A stretch of DNA of 64,000 bases from Candidatus Bathyarchaeota archaeon (GTDB taxonomy: Archaea; Thermoproteota; Bathyarchaeia; Bathyarchaeales; Bathycorpusculaceae). The position numbers and the translations under genes were made by a program. The stretch lies in contig JAOZHW010000022.1 in the NCBI GenBank assembly GCA_026014685.1, positions 1 to 64,000 of the forward strand, read 5' to 3'. The notes under the pieces are model-generated. The model ran no database searches. It worked only from the letters and a program-made list of their open reading frames with translations, and was not told where the DNA came from. The first letter of the stretch is position 1; each line of letters opens with the position of its first letter. Shown in pieces: positions 18,033 to 27,742 of this stretch.

Positions 18033-19646
18033 ATGAAAGAAACAATCTGTTATCTAATTGCTTCATTACTGGTTGTTTTCATTTTGGTTTCTACAATTTC
18101 CTCGTGTTCTATTATTTCCAATGTAATTATTTCAACGTCGGGATCAATTTACTGCGGGCCTTTGCATGGAAATCCTGCCTATGATTATACTATGGTTGCG
18201 AATTCAACTGCTTACTATATTGTAGCCAAAAACGGCTCTTTTATCTATAGCAACAATAGTCCAACAACTACGCTTTTACAGATAGCTACTAAAGCGAACA
18301 ATGGCGGTTCCGTTTACATTAATTGTTCATTTACAATAACAAAAAACCAACCTTTAAGTGGTCTAAATAATGTCACTTTCGTTTTTGACCCAAATAGTAC
18401 ATTAACAATGGGTGATAATGTTGGCAACACGGTGGCTTATACAGCCGTTTTAGATTTCTGGAATAGCAATAACATCAAAGTTATTAATGCCACAATTAAC
18501 GGAAATTCTGCCAATCAAGGCGGCAAGGGGTCTCATACTCAAGGGATTTCTTTCCATGATTGCAATAACTCGGTTGTTATTGGGGCTAAAATTACTGATG
18601 TGAGAATGTTCGGGTTTAATATCCACGACAGTTTAGCGCGTCATAATTCTAACAATGGAATTATTAACAGTACAATACTTCGAAGCGGCTGGAATGATAT
18701 AAACTTGGGAGAAGATAATAATACAATAGGGGCTTACGCGATAAATAATACGGTTGGGTATTGTAGTGATGTTGGGATTGCAACGTATGGTTGGAATTGT
18801 GAAATCTCTAACAATATCGTTTTAGGTGTTAATAATACTATAGGTGGCGGTGGTTCCGCTCACTATGGAATAGCTGTTGAAGATGGTGGGAATAACCTAA
18901 TCCAAAATAATACAGTAACTGGTTGTTCAGTTGGCATAATTCTCGGCACAGGCTCACCTACGCGATCAAACTTCGTGGTCTCCAATAATATTGCCAATTG
19001 TATTACCGGCATACACTCTTATCTTTCTTCTGGTGATGTTATTACTAAAAACAACATTGTAAACTGGGGAGCTGGCTACACTGGTTTAGCAATATACATA
19101 TTAAACGAAGACAACGACATCATCTCCTTTAATACGATGGTTTTTAACAATGCAAATGCGGGTGGAGCATGCTCACTTTCAAACGTAGCTAACGTTGCCT
19201 TTTGCAATAATACAATTATTATGCCAGTTTCTGCGCCTGACAGTTTAGGTGTTGCATTGGATAACGCTTACTCATGTCTAATTCAAGGAAATTCTGTTCA
19301 GGCGTTGGCTGGAATTCTGGTTTCAAGCTCATGCAATAACAATAAAATTAACAATAATAGCGTTAATAGTACATATCCCTTGATCAATAATGGTGTTGCT
19401 ACAATCATAAACCCCTTAACTTCTTCTACGTACAGGCTTATTTTTAATAATATCTACGATAGCAGCTCACGAGGAACTTATACATACTCTAAATCAATAC
19501 AAATTACAATTAGTTCAACAACATTAGATGGTTCGCTGAATGTTAATGGTGTAAATGTAACATTAACAAGTGGCTCTTATACACTTTTGATGAATGCGGA
19601 CTATTTTGTATATGCTTTATCCGGCACTGTAACAATTACACCTTAG
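18033..19646 (+). CDS. Secreted right-handed parallel beta-helix protein
   Basis: 537 residues. The N-terminal hydrophobic segment LIASLLVVFILVSTISSCSI is a signal peptide or anchor. From about residue 120 to 460 it is built of short Asn-rich rungs such as NNSVVIGAKITDV, NNLIQNNTVTGCSVGIILGT and NVAFCNNTI, the PbH1/NosD-like pattern of pectate-lyase folds. Numerous N-x-S/T sequons suggest heavy N-glycosylation. It could be a polysaccharide lyase or a structural surface protein; no catalytic set is evident. It lies inside the glycan locus after four GT4 genes. Confidence 0.75.
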   Translation: MKETICYLIASLLVVFILVSTISSCSIISNVIISTSGSIYCGPLHGNPAYDYTMVANSTAYYIVAKNGSFIYSNNSPTTTLLQIATKANNGGSVYINCSFTITKNQPLSGLNNVTFVFDPNSTLTMGDNVGNTVAYTAVLDFWNSNNIKVINATINGNSANQGGKGSHTQGISFHDCNNSVVIGAKITDVRMFGFNIHDSLARHNSNNGIINSTILRSGWNDINLGEDNNTIGAYAINNTVGYCSDVGIATYGWNCEISNNIVLGVNNTIGGGGSAHYGIAVEDGGNNLIQNNTVTGCSVGIILGTGSPTRSNFVVSNNIANCITGIHSYLSSGDVITKNNIVNWGAGYTGLAIYILNEDNDIISFNTMVFNNANAGGACSLSNVANVAFCNNTIIMPVSAPDSLGVALDNAYSCLIQGNSVQALAGILVSSSCNNNKINNNSVNSTYPLINNGVATIINPLTSSTYRLIFNNIYDSSSRGTYTYSKSIQITISSTTLDGSLNVNGVNVTLTSGSYTLLMNADYFVYALSGTVTITP

Positions 19647-19727
19647 GCAGTTGTTAATTTGTTCGGGTGTACTTATTAGTCCATGGGATTCATCTAACCT
19701 GGCTAAATTAATTATGGATTGGATTCA

Positions 19728-21911
19728 ATGAGAAAAAAAAATCTGTTTATTATACCTGTCTTCTTGACATTTATATTTTTATTAGTTCTTTTCCTGAACG
19801 TTCCTTTATTGCGGGATATTCTTGTATTTTTCTATTTATCATTTGTACCTGGCTTTGTCATTGTAAAAACTTTTATCAAAAAGGAAATCGGTCTTATATA
19901 TTTCTTTTTATTTTCTGTAGGGTTAAGTATATTTGCTTCCATGTTGCTCGGGCTTTTAGTCAATGCGATTTATGTTTTTGCCGGTATTTCTAAACCTTTA
20001 TCCGTTCTTCCTTTATCTGTAGTCATTTCAGTTTTTACTTTAATCTTTTCCGTGATCGGTTATTACCGTGATTTTTCATCAGATATTGCTTTTTCAATTG
20101 ATTTTAACGTAAAAAGGCACCTGCCTCTGGCTTTTGTCTTAACACTCATTCCTATACTTGGTATTGTTGGCGCATTATACATTAATGTTCTAATTATGAT
20201 AACTTTATGCATAATAATTTTCTTTTTATGTATTCTCTGTTTTACTTCTAACAAACTTGTTCCTATCAAACTTTATCCGTTTATAATTTTTTCTATATCG
20301 ATTTCAATTCTATTACTAAATTTACTCATGTCAAAATACGTTATAGGCGATGATGCGAATCTTGAGTTTTTTGTTTTCAGAATCAACCAGATTAGGGGTT
20401 ATTGGGGTCCTATTGATACTGGAGTAAATTCTTGGACTGCCATTAGCTATAACTCTATGTTATCTGTAACTTTGTTGCCAACTTTTTATTCCGTTTTGAT
20501 GACAATAAAAACTGAGGTTCTCTTTAAGATTTTATATTCTTTCATCTTTTCTTTAGTGCCAATAGCCCTTTACCAGCTTTTTAAAAGAGAGAGTAGTACC
20601 TCCATAGGATTATTGTCGGCACTATTTTTTGTTTTTACTTATAGTGCGTTTTTCGGAGAATTAATAAGTGTTAACAGACAGATTGTCTCTGAATTTTTTT
20701 TAGTTCTCTCTATTTTAATCTGGATTGATAAGGCATTGCCTATTAATGAAAAGAGACTTTTGCTCATCGTTTTTGGTGCTTGTATTGCAGTTTCGCACTA
20801 TTCACTTGCTATTATTTATTTAGTTTTTATCACGCTTGTTGTAATCATTTCAAGTATTAAATCAAAATTCGATGACACATTCAACGCTCCTACTGTTCTG
20901 TCTATTTTCGGCATTACATTTCTATGGTACATGTTTAGTGCCGGTTCAACTACGTATTCTACCTTAAATTTGATTGTAGACACGATTCGGCGGGCTTTTG
21001 CTCAATTGACCAACTTCCAACTGGCATCTATGACTGCTGGTAATGTTAGCTCTATTTATGGTCTTCCAGAAGTTTTCACAACGGCAAGTTGGATTAATTT
21101 AGTTGTGACTGGTTTAGTTACACTTTCATTAGCAGTCGGCGTTATTATCGTTATATTGCTATCGAGAAAGCTCGGTATTTCTGATAAGTACAATTTAGTG
21201 TGTGTTTTTTTTGCAGTCATGTTTATTGTTTCCTATTTTTTTCCTTCAATTGCTGCGACCTTAAATTTCACAAGATTTTACGCTATTACTTTCTTATTCT
21301 TGTCTATATGCATCCCTATTGGCGCTCTAAGCTTAATAAAATTCGGTCAAACGATATTAACGGGAAGAGGTAAGAACCTTAAAAATAATCTCTCATCTCT
21401 TAGCAATCATGGCCGAATTTCCATGTTTCTTGTCGCTATACTCTTGGGTGCTTACTTCCTCTCTCAGACAGGATTTGTAAATTATGTTACAAATGGCGCA
21501 ATTCATTCATCAACTTTTGATTATTATAAAATTAAAACATCGTCCCAGTCTTCGTATCAGATACAGTTCTACGAATCTTATACTCAAGACCAAGATGTTT
21601 CCAGTGCGATTTGGCTATCAAAATTTCTAAATTCTTCCTCTTCTCGCGTTTACTCTGATTCAATAGCAGGGCGACATGTATTAGTCAGCCAGGGCTTAAT
21701 AAATTGGAATCGAATTTTATATTTGACCAATACCACGGAGCCAGATCAAGGTAGCTTGGTGTATTTGAGTGGTTTAAATATTGTTAATGGTCTTGTCCCT
21801 TCAGATGATGCTGTATATAATTACTCTGAAGTATCTTCCGCTTTCAAAGAAAGCCATTTAATCTATTCAAATGGTAACAGCGAAATATGGTGTCCTCCAA
21901 AAAAGAATTAA
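19728..21911 (+). CDS. Large multi-pass membrane protein, DUF2206-like
   Basis: 727 residues from ATG 19728 (TTG 19719 is also open). The first 70 residues hold two hydrophobic helices and the phrase DILVFFYLSFVPGFVIVKTF, which recurs in archaeal DUF1616/DUF2206 membrane proteins. At least ten further helices follow to about residue 600, then an extracytoplasmic tail with SSSSRVYSDSIAGRH. Proteins of this type resemble GT-C or oligosaccharide-handling enzymes, with the long loop after helix pair 6-7 (GDDANLEFFVFRINQIRGYW) carrying acidic residues. A role as a lipid-linked sugar transferase or exporter is inferred from shape and position. Confidence 0.7.
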   Translation: MRKKNLFIIPVFLTFIFLLVLFLNVPLLRDILVFFYLSFVPGFVIVKTFIKKEIGLIYFFLFSVGLSIFASMLLGLLVNAIYVFAGISKPLSVLPLSVVISVFTLIFSVIGYYRDFSSDIAFSIDFNVKRHLPLAFVLTLIPILGIVGALYINVLIMITLCIIIFFLCILCFTSNKLVPIKLYPFIIFSISISILLLNLLMSKYVIGDDANLEFFVFRINQIRGYWGPIDTGVNSWTAISYNSMLSVTLLPTFYSVLMTIKTEVLFKILYSFIFSLVPIALYQLFKRESSTSIGLLSALFFVFTYSAFFGELISVNRQIVSEFFLVLSILIWIDKALPINEKRLLLIVFGACIAVSHYSLAIIYLVFITLVVIISSIKSKFDDTFNAPTVLSIFGITFLWYMFSAGSTTYSTLNLIVDTIRRAFAQLTNFQLASMTAGNVSSIYGLPEVFTTASWINLVVTGLVTLSLAVGVIIVILLSRKLGISDKYNLVCVFFAVMFIVSYFFPSIAATLNFTRFYAITFLFLSICIPIGALSLIKFGQTILTGRGKNLKNNLSSLSNHGRISMFLVAILLGAYFLSQTGFVNYVTNGAIHSSTFDYYKIKTSSQSSYQIQFYESYTQDQDVSSAIWLSKFLNSSSSRVYSDSIAGRHVLVSQGLINWNRILYLTNTTEPDQGSLVYLSGLNIVNGLVPSDDAVYNYSEVSSAFKESHLIYSNGNSEIWCPPKKN

Positions 21912-21953
21912 AACTATAGAACCATCTGATTTGTTAATTGAGTGTGATTCGAT

Positions 21954-22835
21954 TTGGAGAAAAAAGTTACATTGGGTTTATGTGTTAAGAATGGGTCTAG
22001 AGTTGTAAAAACAGCTTTTGAGAGCATTTCAATTCAAGATTACCCTCACAACTTAATGAAGTTGGTAATTGTCGATAACGGTAGTACCGACGACACTTTA
22101 TCGCTAATCTCTGATTTTGCGCAAAAGACCGATATACCAATATTAATCACTTCTAGCAAAGGAAAAGGACTTGCAGCTACAAGACAAATTGCGCTTGACT
22201 ATGCCGAAGGTGATTATATTTTATGGGTTGATGATGATCTTGTGCTCAATAAAGATTATGTTAGAAATCAAATTTGTTTTATGGAAAAAAATGACAAAGT
22301 AGGCGCAGCCCGAGGGTTTTATAATAATTTTTCAAATGAATCTGTATTAGACATTCTTGATTTCTTGTTTTTATTACAGCCAAAAAAAATAAATTATATT
22401 GGCACCGGTGGCTCAATTTTCCGTTTAAAGGCTTTAAAAAAAGTCGGTGGTTTTGATACAAAGATTAGGGGTGCGGGCGAAGATATTGATATTTCTCTAC
22501 GAATTATGAAATCAGGCTGGATATTGGCTACTAATACCTCTGCTAGATTGCATAATAGACAATTAAAAACATTGAAAGTATTATGGAAAAAAAATCTTGG
22601 ATATGGCTACGCAAATCATTTTCTTTACCAGAAACACAAAGACTTGCAAATAATACTTAGATTCTTTCCGCCATTTACTCTTTTAAGTGGAACAAAAATG
22701 GCTGGCAAAGTGTATAAACTTGTGGGTATGCGCAAGGTCTTTGTTATCCCAGTTATTAACTTTTTTATTATTTCCGCACAAGGCTTAGGTTTTATACGTG
22801 CTCAAATGGATGGCTATGGACCTTCGTTTACCTGA
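21954..22835 (+). CDS. Family 2 glycosyltransferase
   Basis: 293 residues from TTG 21954. The GT-A fold is clear: VTLGLCVKNGSRVVKTAFES, IVDNGSTDDTLSLI (near 42), and DYILWVDDDLVLNKDY with the D-x-D-type metal site (near 92). RGAGEDIDISLRIMKSGW (near 180) is the E-D acceptor-side motif. C-terminal hydrophobic patches may associate with the membrane. It adds a sugar to the growing surface glycan; donor unknown. Confidence 0.85.
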   Translation: MEKKVTLGLCVKNGSRVVKTAFESISIQDYPHNLMKLVIVDNGSTDDTLSLISDFAQKTDIPILITSSKGKGLAATRQIALDYAEGDYILWVDDDLVLNKDYVRNQICFMEKNDKVGAARGFYNNFSNESVLDILDFLFLLQPKKINYIGTGGSIFRLKALKKVGGFDTKIRGAGEDIDISLRIMKSGWILATNTSARLHNRQLKTLKVLWKKNLGYGYANHFLYQKHKDLQIILRFFPPFTLLSGTKMAGKVYKLVGMRKVFVIPVINFFIISAQGLGFIRAQMDGYGPSFT

Positions 22836-22978
22836 TGTCTAACTTTCGGCAGTGGTTTTTACCTTTTTTACGCTCTTATAATATAATGTTTAATTCGATT
22901 ATTAACCGTAAATTTCTTTTAGAAAACGTTGATTCTTAAATTCATTTCGAAAAGAAAATATTGATGCTTTAATAACGG

Positions 22979-23602
22979 GTGAGTACTTTGATTAAATCAA
23001 AAGCTGATTACGACTTTTTTTTGGAAGCGGATAGAATCGCTCTTAGCAAGGATTCCTGTAAACGACCTGCAATTTTTGGCGATGAAATTTGGAAATTTCA
23101 ACGTTTGCTAAGAAAAACAGAATATTATCAAAATTGTAAAAAAGATTTCTTATCACGAATTTATCTTGCTTATTTGATATTTAAACTTCACCGATTAAGT
23201 CTTACTCTGGGCTTTGACATTCCTAGAAATGTCTTCGGACCTGGTTTGTCTATTGCTCATCGTGGAACAATAATTGTCAGTGGCGCAGCTAAAGTAGGTG
23301 AAAACTGTCGAATAAGTGTCGGCGTTACTATTGGAACGAGTCCAACAAACGATGAACCTCTAGTTCCTAAAATTGGAAATAATGTATTCATTGGTCCAAA
23401 TGCTGTGTTGGTAGGTGCAATTGAAATTGCAGATGGTATTGCAATTGGTGCAAATTCGTATGTTGATAAGTCTTTCACCGAAAAAGACATTACAATTGCT
23501 GGATGTCCCGCTAAAAAAATATCTAATAAAGGCCAAAAGGCAGCGTTTGGGCGCGCTACAGAGATTTTGCGGGAAAGAATGTGCAAGTCTAGAAAACCTT
23601 AA
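22979..23602 (+). CDS. Serine O-acetyltransferase-like hexapeptide acyltransferase
   Basis: 207 residues from GTG 22979. A helical N-terminal region is followed by left-handed beta-helix repeats from about residue 88: FGPGLSIAHRGTIIVSGAAK, IGENV-like NNVFIGPNAVLVGA and IADGIAIGANSYV. The catalytic His is in the IAHRG rung. The layout matches CysE-like and polysaccharide O-acetyltransferases. In this neighbourhood acetylation of a sugar is more likely than cysteine synthesis. Confidence 0.82.
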   Translation: MSTLIKSKADYDFFLEADRIALSKDSCKRPAIFGDEIWKFQRLLRKTEYYQNCKKDFLSRIYLAYLIFKLHRLSLTLGFDIPRNVFGPGLSIAHRGTIIVSGAAKVGENCRISVGVTIGTSPTNDEPLVPKIGNNVFIGPNAVLVGAIEIADGIAIGANSYVDKSFTEKDITIAGCPAKKISNKGQKAAFGRATEILRERMCKSRKP

Positions 23603-23616
23603 GAAGGAAACATTGA

Positions 23617-24528
23617 ATGCAAACCGAATATCCAAAGGTTGCAATTGTAATACTTAATTGGAATGGTTTAGCTGATACTTTGGCATGTCTAGATTCTCTT
23701 CAAAAAATTGATTATCCCAATTATTCCGTTGTAGTCATTGACAATGGTTCAAGAAATAATGAAGCAAAGGTCATAAAAAACAAGTACAGTATATTTATTA
23801 AGTTGATAGAGGAAGAGACGAATCTTGGTTTCACTGGTGGATGCAATGAAGGGATTCGTTGGGCCCTTACCATTGGAGCTAAATACGTTCTCCTATTAAA
23901 TAACGATACAATCGTAGATTCAGGCTTTTTAACAGAATTGGTTAAGGTTGCAGATAGTGATGAACGTGTAGGGATAGCGGGTCCTAAGATTTTGATTTAT
24001 GAGAAACCTCATCTTATTTTTTCGACAGGTGGTCAAATAAATTTTAAAACAGGACTTACTCGCCTGAATGGAAAATATCAGATTGACGATGGCAAATTTG
24101 ATGTGCTTAAAGAGGTTGATTTTGTCGCAGGGACTGCTCTTCTTATAAAGGTAGATCTTATTAGAAAAATTGGTCTCCTCAGCGACCTATATTTTGCTTA
24201 TTACGAAGAAACTGAATGGTGCGTAAAAACAAAGAGAATAGGATTTAAAATTGTTTATGTACCGACAGCTAGAATTTGGCATAAACTTGATCCACACAAA
24301 CGGGCAGAAAGTGAACTAGAGATGTATTACATGACTCGAAATCGAATTATTTTTGTGAGGCGTAATTCCAGCAGTTTTCAATTTCTTGTTTTTTCCCTTT
24401 TCTTTTTTGCTACTGACTTGATTATTCAAATGAAAAATAAACTTTTTTTAAAACCTTTTTTGTTTATTGCCTATCTTAAAGGTATTCGAAATGCTTTATT
24501 TTTACTTCCTTATGTAAAAGATGTTTAG
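23617..24528 (+). CDS. Family 2 glycosyltransferase, rhamnosyltransferase-like
   Basis: 303 residues. The start VAIVILNWNGLADTLACLDS, VVIDNGSRNNEAKVI, NLGFTGGCNEGIRWA and VLLLNNDTIVDSGFL (near 95) are the classical WbbL/RfbF-type GT2 pattern. FAYYEETEWCVKTKRIGFKI carries the E-E/D-W acceptor motif (near 190). A hydrophobic C-terminus (LFFFATDLII) suggests membrane contact. It begins 14 bases after the acetyltransferase stop. Confidence 0.87.
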   Translation: MQTEYPKVAIVILNWNGLADTLACLDSLQKIDYPNYSVVVIDNGSRNNEAKVIKNKYSIFIKLIEEETNLGFTGGCNEGIRWALTIGAKYVLLLNNDTIVDSGFLTELVKVADSDERVGIAGPKILIYEKPHLIFSTGGQINFKTGLTRLNGKYQIDDGKFDVLKEVDFVAGTALLIKVDLIRKIGLLSDLYFAYYEETEWCVKTKRIGFKIVYVPTARIWHKLDPHKRAESELEMYYMTRNRIIFVRRNSSSFQFLVFSLFFFATDLIIQMKNKLFLKPFLFIAYLKGIRNALFLLPYVKDV

Positions 24529-24660
24529 GTTTGTTACTTTACCGATATGTAAAAGAGCCAGCTTTAGACTATTTAAATGAGAATAAATGAGTGGTTTGCT
24601 TTCAATTGTCTTTTCAAAAAATTGTTGTTCCTAAGATATTCGGTATATGGAGAGTCAAAA

Positions 24661-25146
24661 ATGCGGATTGAATGGTACAGGCAAACGATATTACTATTAA
24701 CTCTATGTTTCATTATAGTTCCTTCACTTGTCTCAGCATCAGTAATGGACGATGCAATATCAGCAATCTCAGTGGCCAAAATCCAACTTGTTAATGCCTA
24801 CGAATTGACTCTGCAATTGGAACAAACTGGGGGAAACATTACTGAATTAACTTTAACTCTAAATGAGGCTGGTTTATTACTTTCTAACGCAGAGCACGCC
24901 TACTCAATCGGCGATTTAGATGCTGCAAAAAACTTGGCAATTCAAAGCCAAAATTTACTCGAAGGTTTTGCCGATAAAGCAGGTGCTCTTAAAGAAGAGG
25001 CTTCTCAACAAGCAGCTAACGATTTTTGGTTTAAAATTATCTATCCAATTTTTGGTTCTTTTGCAGTAATCGCTGTAGGGTTCGCTGTTTGGTATCTCTT
25101 AAAAAGGAAGTACGATGCTTCTGGAGTGATTGAAAATGAACCTTAA
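24661..25146 (+). CDS. Secreted coiled-coil protein with C-terminal membrane anchor
   Basis: 161 residues from ATG 24661; an ATG at 24577 adds 28 residues ahead of the signal peptide and is less likely. The signal peptide is TILLLTLCFIIVPSLVSAS. The middle (35-110) is an Ala/Leu/Glu-rich helix pair predicted to form a coiled coil facing outside (LTLNEAGLLLSNAEHAYSIG). The C-terminus has a membrane helix near 125-148 followed by basic residues. It overlaps the next gene by 11 bases. Function unknown; the three-gene set with the next two looks like an envelope module. Confidence 0.6.
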   Translation: MRIEWYRQTILLLTLCFIIVPSLVSASVMDDAISAISVAKIQLVNAYELTLQLEQTGGNITELTLTLNEAGLLLSNAEHAYSIGDLDAAKNLAIQSQNLLEGFADKAGALKEEASQQAANDFWFKIIYPIFGSFAVIAVGFAVWYLLKRKYDASGVIENEP

Positions 25147-25738
25147 GAATTATAGAATTGTTTTTATCGTCGTTATTCTGTTAGCGGCGTTGTTTGTTGC
25201 TTCACCAGCGATACAAAAGGTCTTGGTTTACCCGCCTGCACAGTCTGCTTCTTTTAGTGAACTTTGGCTTTTGGGTCCAGAGAAAAAAGCAGAAAATTAT
25301 ACTTCTTCTATTTCTCGTAATGAAAATTATACGGTTTATTTAGGGGTCGCCAACCAATTGGGATCCTGCGCTTATTATCGTGTTGACGTAAAGTTATGTA
25401 ACGCCACTCAGCAGCCCCCGAGCAGTTTTAATCGTACCGCAAGCACTCAGCCGTCTCTTTACAGCATGAACCTTATTGTTCCAGACAAAGGAATCTTAGA
25501 GATGCCTCTTTCTTTTTCATTTAACTATACTTTCGATGAGATGTTATATCAGATAAATTTTGTTGATTTGACTCTAAATGGTTTGCCTCTGAATCTCGAG
25601 GGGTATACCGTTGCTTGGACTCCACAAAGCGCTTTCTCAGTTGATCTTATCTTTGAACTCTGGATATACAATAGTGCAACCAACGTTTTCGATTATCACG
25701 AACGATATGTAGGTTTACACCTAAATATTGGCGAGTAG
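25136..25738 (+). CDS. Secreted DUF1616-like extracytoplasmic domain protein
   Basis: 200 residues from ATG 25136, overlapping the previous stop. One N-terminal membrane helix (VFIVVILLAALFVASPAI) is followed by an outside beta domain. FSELWLLGPEKKAENYTSS and NYTVYLGVANQLGSCAYYRV resemble the outer domain of archaeal DUF1616 proteins, where E-x-x-LGP-x-x-x-A-x-x-Y is recurrent. In the usual DUF1616 protein this domain follows several membrane helices; here it stands alone. Probably a cell-surface component. Confidence 0.6.
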   Translation: MNLKNYRIVFIVVILLAALFVASPAIQKVLVYPPAQSASFSELWLLGPEKKAENYTSSISRNENYTVYLGVANQLGSCAYYRVDVKLCNATQQPPSSFNRTASTQPSLYSMNLIVPDKGILEMPLSFSFNYTFDEMLYQINFVDLTLNGLPLNLEGYTVAWTPQSAFSVDLIFELWIYNSATNVFDYHERYVGLHLNIGE

Positions 25739-25774
25739 TAACAATACTTGTTTCAGAAGGAGAGGGCTTCGAAA

Positions 25775-27700
25775 ATGAACAAAGATAGCTTTAGCTTTAA
25801 AGCTTTGCGCATAAAGTCCATCAGCCTAACGATAATACTCTTTACAGCTTTGTGTGCCGTCACAGCAATAGCTACTCCAACTATAACAAACAACAGCATC
25901 GCCCCTTTGGCTGATGTTTTGCCCCGATTCAACGTTTCCTTGTTCGAAGATACTTCCACACCGCTTATTGCAGGTGTATCTTTTAACCTAACCGTCAAAG
26001 CCATAGATGAATCCGGAGAAATAGACCCAAATTATAATGGTACCGTTAAATTTTCTTCAGATGACACCCTTGCCACCTTGCCTGAACCTACTAATCTCAC
26101 AGACGGAGTTGGATTTTTTAATGTTACTTTGAGATCTATGGGTTACCGAACACTTAATGTTGTAGACATAGATGACGAATCTGTGTTTGGTTCTTTGATT
26201 GTGGAAGTTACTCCTTCTGAAGTTGTCAGTATTACAATAAGCCCGCAGAATGCTACTATTTTTGTCGGTGATTCTCAAGTTTTCACTGCTGTTGCACGTG
26301 ATGAATTTGCGAACTATTGGGATGCAATCCCCGCTATATGGAGTATTGAAGATGGCGCTGGGGGATCTTGGAGCGGCGAACAGCTAAATAACTATACTTC
26401 AGCGTCTGTTGGTGAGTGGATAGTAAATTGTACCTATATGGATGTTTTTGGTCATGGGATTTCTAATACTACTACGTTGAATGTCGCTTTGAGGCCTCTT
26501 CACCATTTTGTTTTTGATTTTATTGGTTCTCAAAATGTAGGTCAACCTTTTAGTGTTACTATTACAGCCAAACACTCAAACAATGAAACGTTTTCAGCAT
26601 ATAACGGGGTAAACAATCTTAACGTTTCATCAGGAAACATAACTCCAATCCAAACTGGTCAATTCGAAAATGGAGTTTGGGTAGGTTCCGTAATACTTGA
26701 CACACCAGGTTCAGATATAACAATAACAACATTTGACATCGATAACACAGCTATAGGTACAAGTAACCCATTCACAGTTCAAGAAGCTCTTCCTACTCCA
26801 ACGCCTGAACCTTCAGTGACTCCTACACCCACGCCAACTCCCACTGTTACTCCAAGTCCCACTCCGACTGTAACTCCTACCTCGTCACCGACTCCGACAC
26901 CTACACTGTCACCAACCCCTACACCAACTCCTACACAAAGCCCAACCCCCTCGCCAACAGCAACCCCCACGCCTTCACCGACCCCAACCCCATCACCAAC
27001 GCCTACATCGACTCTTGTTCCAACTGTAACTCCAACACCTACACCCACTTCTACCCCTGTACCCACATCCGCTCCAACGGTAACTCCTACACCAAATCCA
27101 ACAATCGCTCCCACGGAAACTCCCACATCCACACCTATTCCCACTTCCACCCCTGCTCCAACACAAACACCAACCACAACCGCCACACCATTGCCTACTC
27201 CTTCCCCATCACCTAAGCCGTCTGTATTGCCTTCAATAGGCCCCACCTCAACAACGATACCCGTAACCACATACACTGGGCAAATTGTGGACGTACTAGT
27301 CAGTGGAAACATTACTGCCTCTCAAATATCCCGCATCACAATAACTACAGAATCTGACTCCAAAACTGTTGTCTCCTTCACTCTTACAGGGGAAAGTGGA
27401 ACTACAGGGTTTGCCAATTTTGTAATCCCAAAAACAGCTATACCATACGGGGCAAAACCTACCGTTTATATTGGTGGTCAACCTGCTCAGAATCAGGGTT
27501 ACACCCAAGATGCACAGAATTTCTATGTATGGTTCACAACTCACTTTAGCACGAATCAAGTTGAAATATCTTTTTCTGATGAAGAAAATGTTTTTATGGT
27601 GTACTCTTTGTGGTATGTGTTAGTGTTTGTGTTGATTTTGTCGGTTATCTCTGTGAGTTTGTTTGTGATTTTTAGGTCGAAGGGGCAAGACAAAATCTAA
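25775..27700 (+). CDS. Surface protein with Ig-like domains, Pro/Thr stalk and C-terminal membrane anchor
   Basis: 641 residues from ATG 25775, chosen because AAGGAGAGG ends 9 bases before it. A signal peptide ([20 protein letters not shown]) precedes two or three Ig/filamin-like domains; [20 protein letters not shown] and [20 protein letters not shown] are the starts of two. Residues about 340-500 are almost pure Pro/Thr/Ser in a period-two pattern, a wall-spanning stalk likely to be O-glycosylated. A beta domain and a final membrane helix ([19 protein letters not shown]) with a basic end follow. Likely anchored on the outer face of the cell. Confidence 0.75.
   Translation: MNKDSFSFKALRIKSISLTIILFTALCAVTAIATPTITNNSIAPLADVLPRFNVSLFEDTSTPLIAGVSFNLTVKAIDESGEIDPNYNGTVKFSSDDTLATLPEPTNLTDGVGFFNVTLRSMGYRTLNVVDIDDESVFGSLIVEVTPSEVVSITISPQNATIFVGDSQVFTAVARDEFANYWDAIPAIWSIEDGAGGSWSGEQLNNYTSASVGEWIVNCTYMDVFGHGISNTTTLNVALRPLHHFVFDFIGSQNVGQPFSVTITAKHSNNETFSAYNGVNNLNVSSGNITPIQTGQFENGVWVGSVILDTPGSDITITTFDIDNTAIGTSNPFTVQEALPTPTPEPSVTPTPTPTPTVTPSPTPTVTPTSSPTPTPTLSPTPTPTPTQSPTPSPTATPTPSPTPTPSPTPTSTLVPTVTPTPTPTSTPVPTSAPTVTPTPNPTIAPTETPTSTPIPTSTPAPTQTPTTTATPLPTPSPSPKPSVLPSIGPTSTTIPVTTYTGQIVDVLVSGNITASQISRITITTESDSKTVVSFTLTGESGTTGFANFVIPKTAIPYGAKPTVYIGGQPAQNQGYTQDAQNFYVWFTTHFSTNQVEISFSDEENVFMVYSLWYVLVFVLILSVISVSLFVIFRSKGQDKI
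26794..27235 (+). repeat. Pro/Thr low-complexity coding repeat
   Basis: About 440 bases of degenerate ACN-CCN hexanucleotide repeats encode the Pro/Thr/Ser stalk of the surface protein. The bias opens a 177-codon frame on the other strand (26779-27312), which is Gly/Val monotone and is not a gene. Such arrays tend to vary in length between strains. Confidence 0.7.
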
Positions 27701-27742
27701 AAAGGCAAGCAAGTTAAACATGTATTTTGTCAGGGTAAAATT

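Noticed and set aside
26779-27312. 177-codon minus-strand frame rich in Gly and Val
   Set aside because: It is the shadow of the Pro/Thr array on the plus strand; no start signals and the composition is explained by the repeat.
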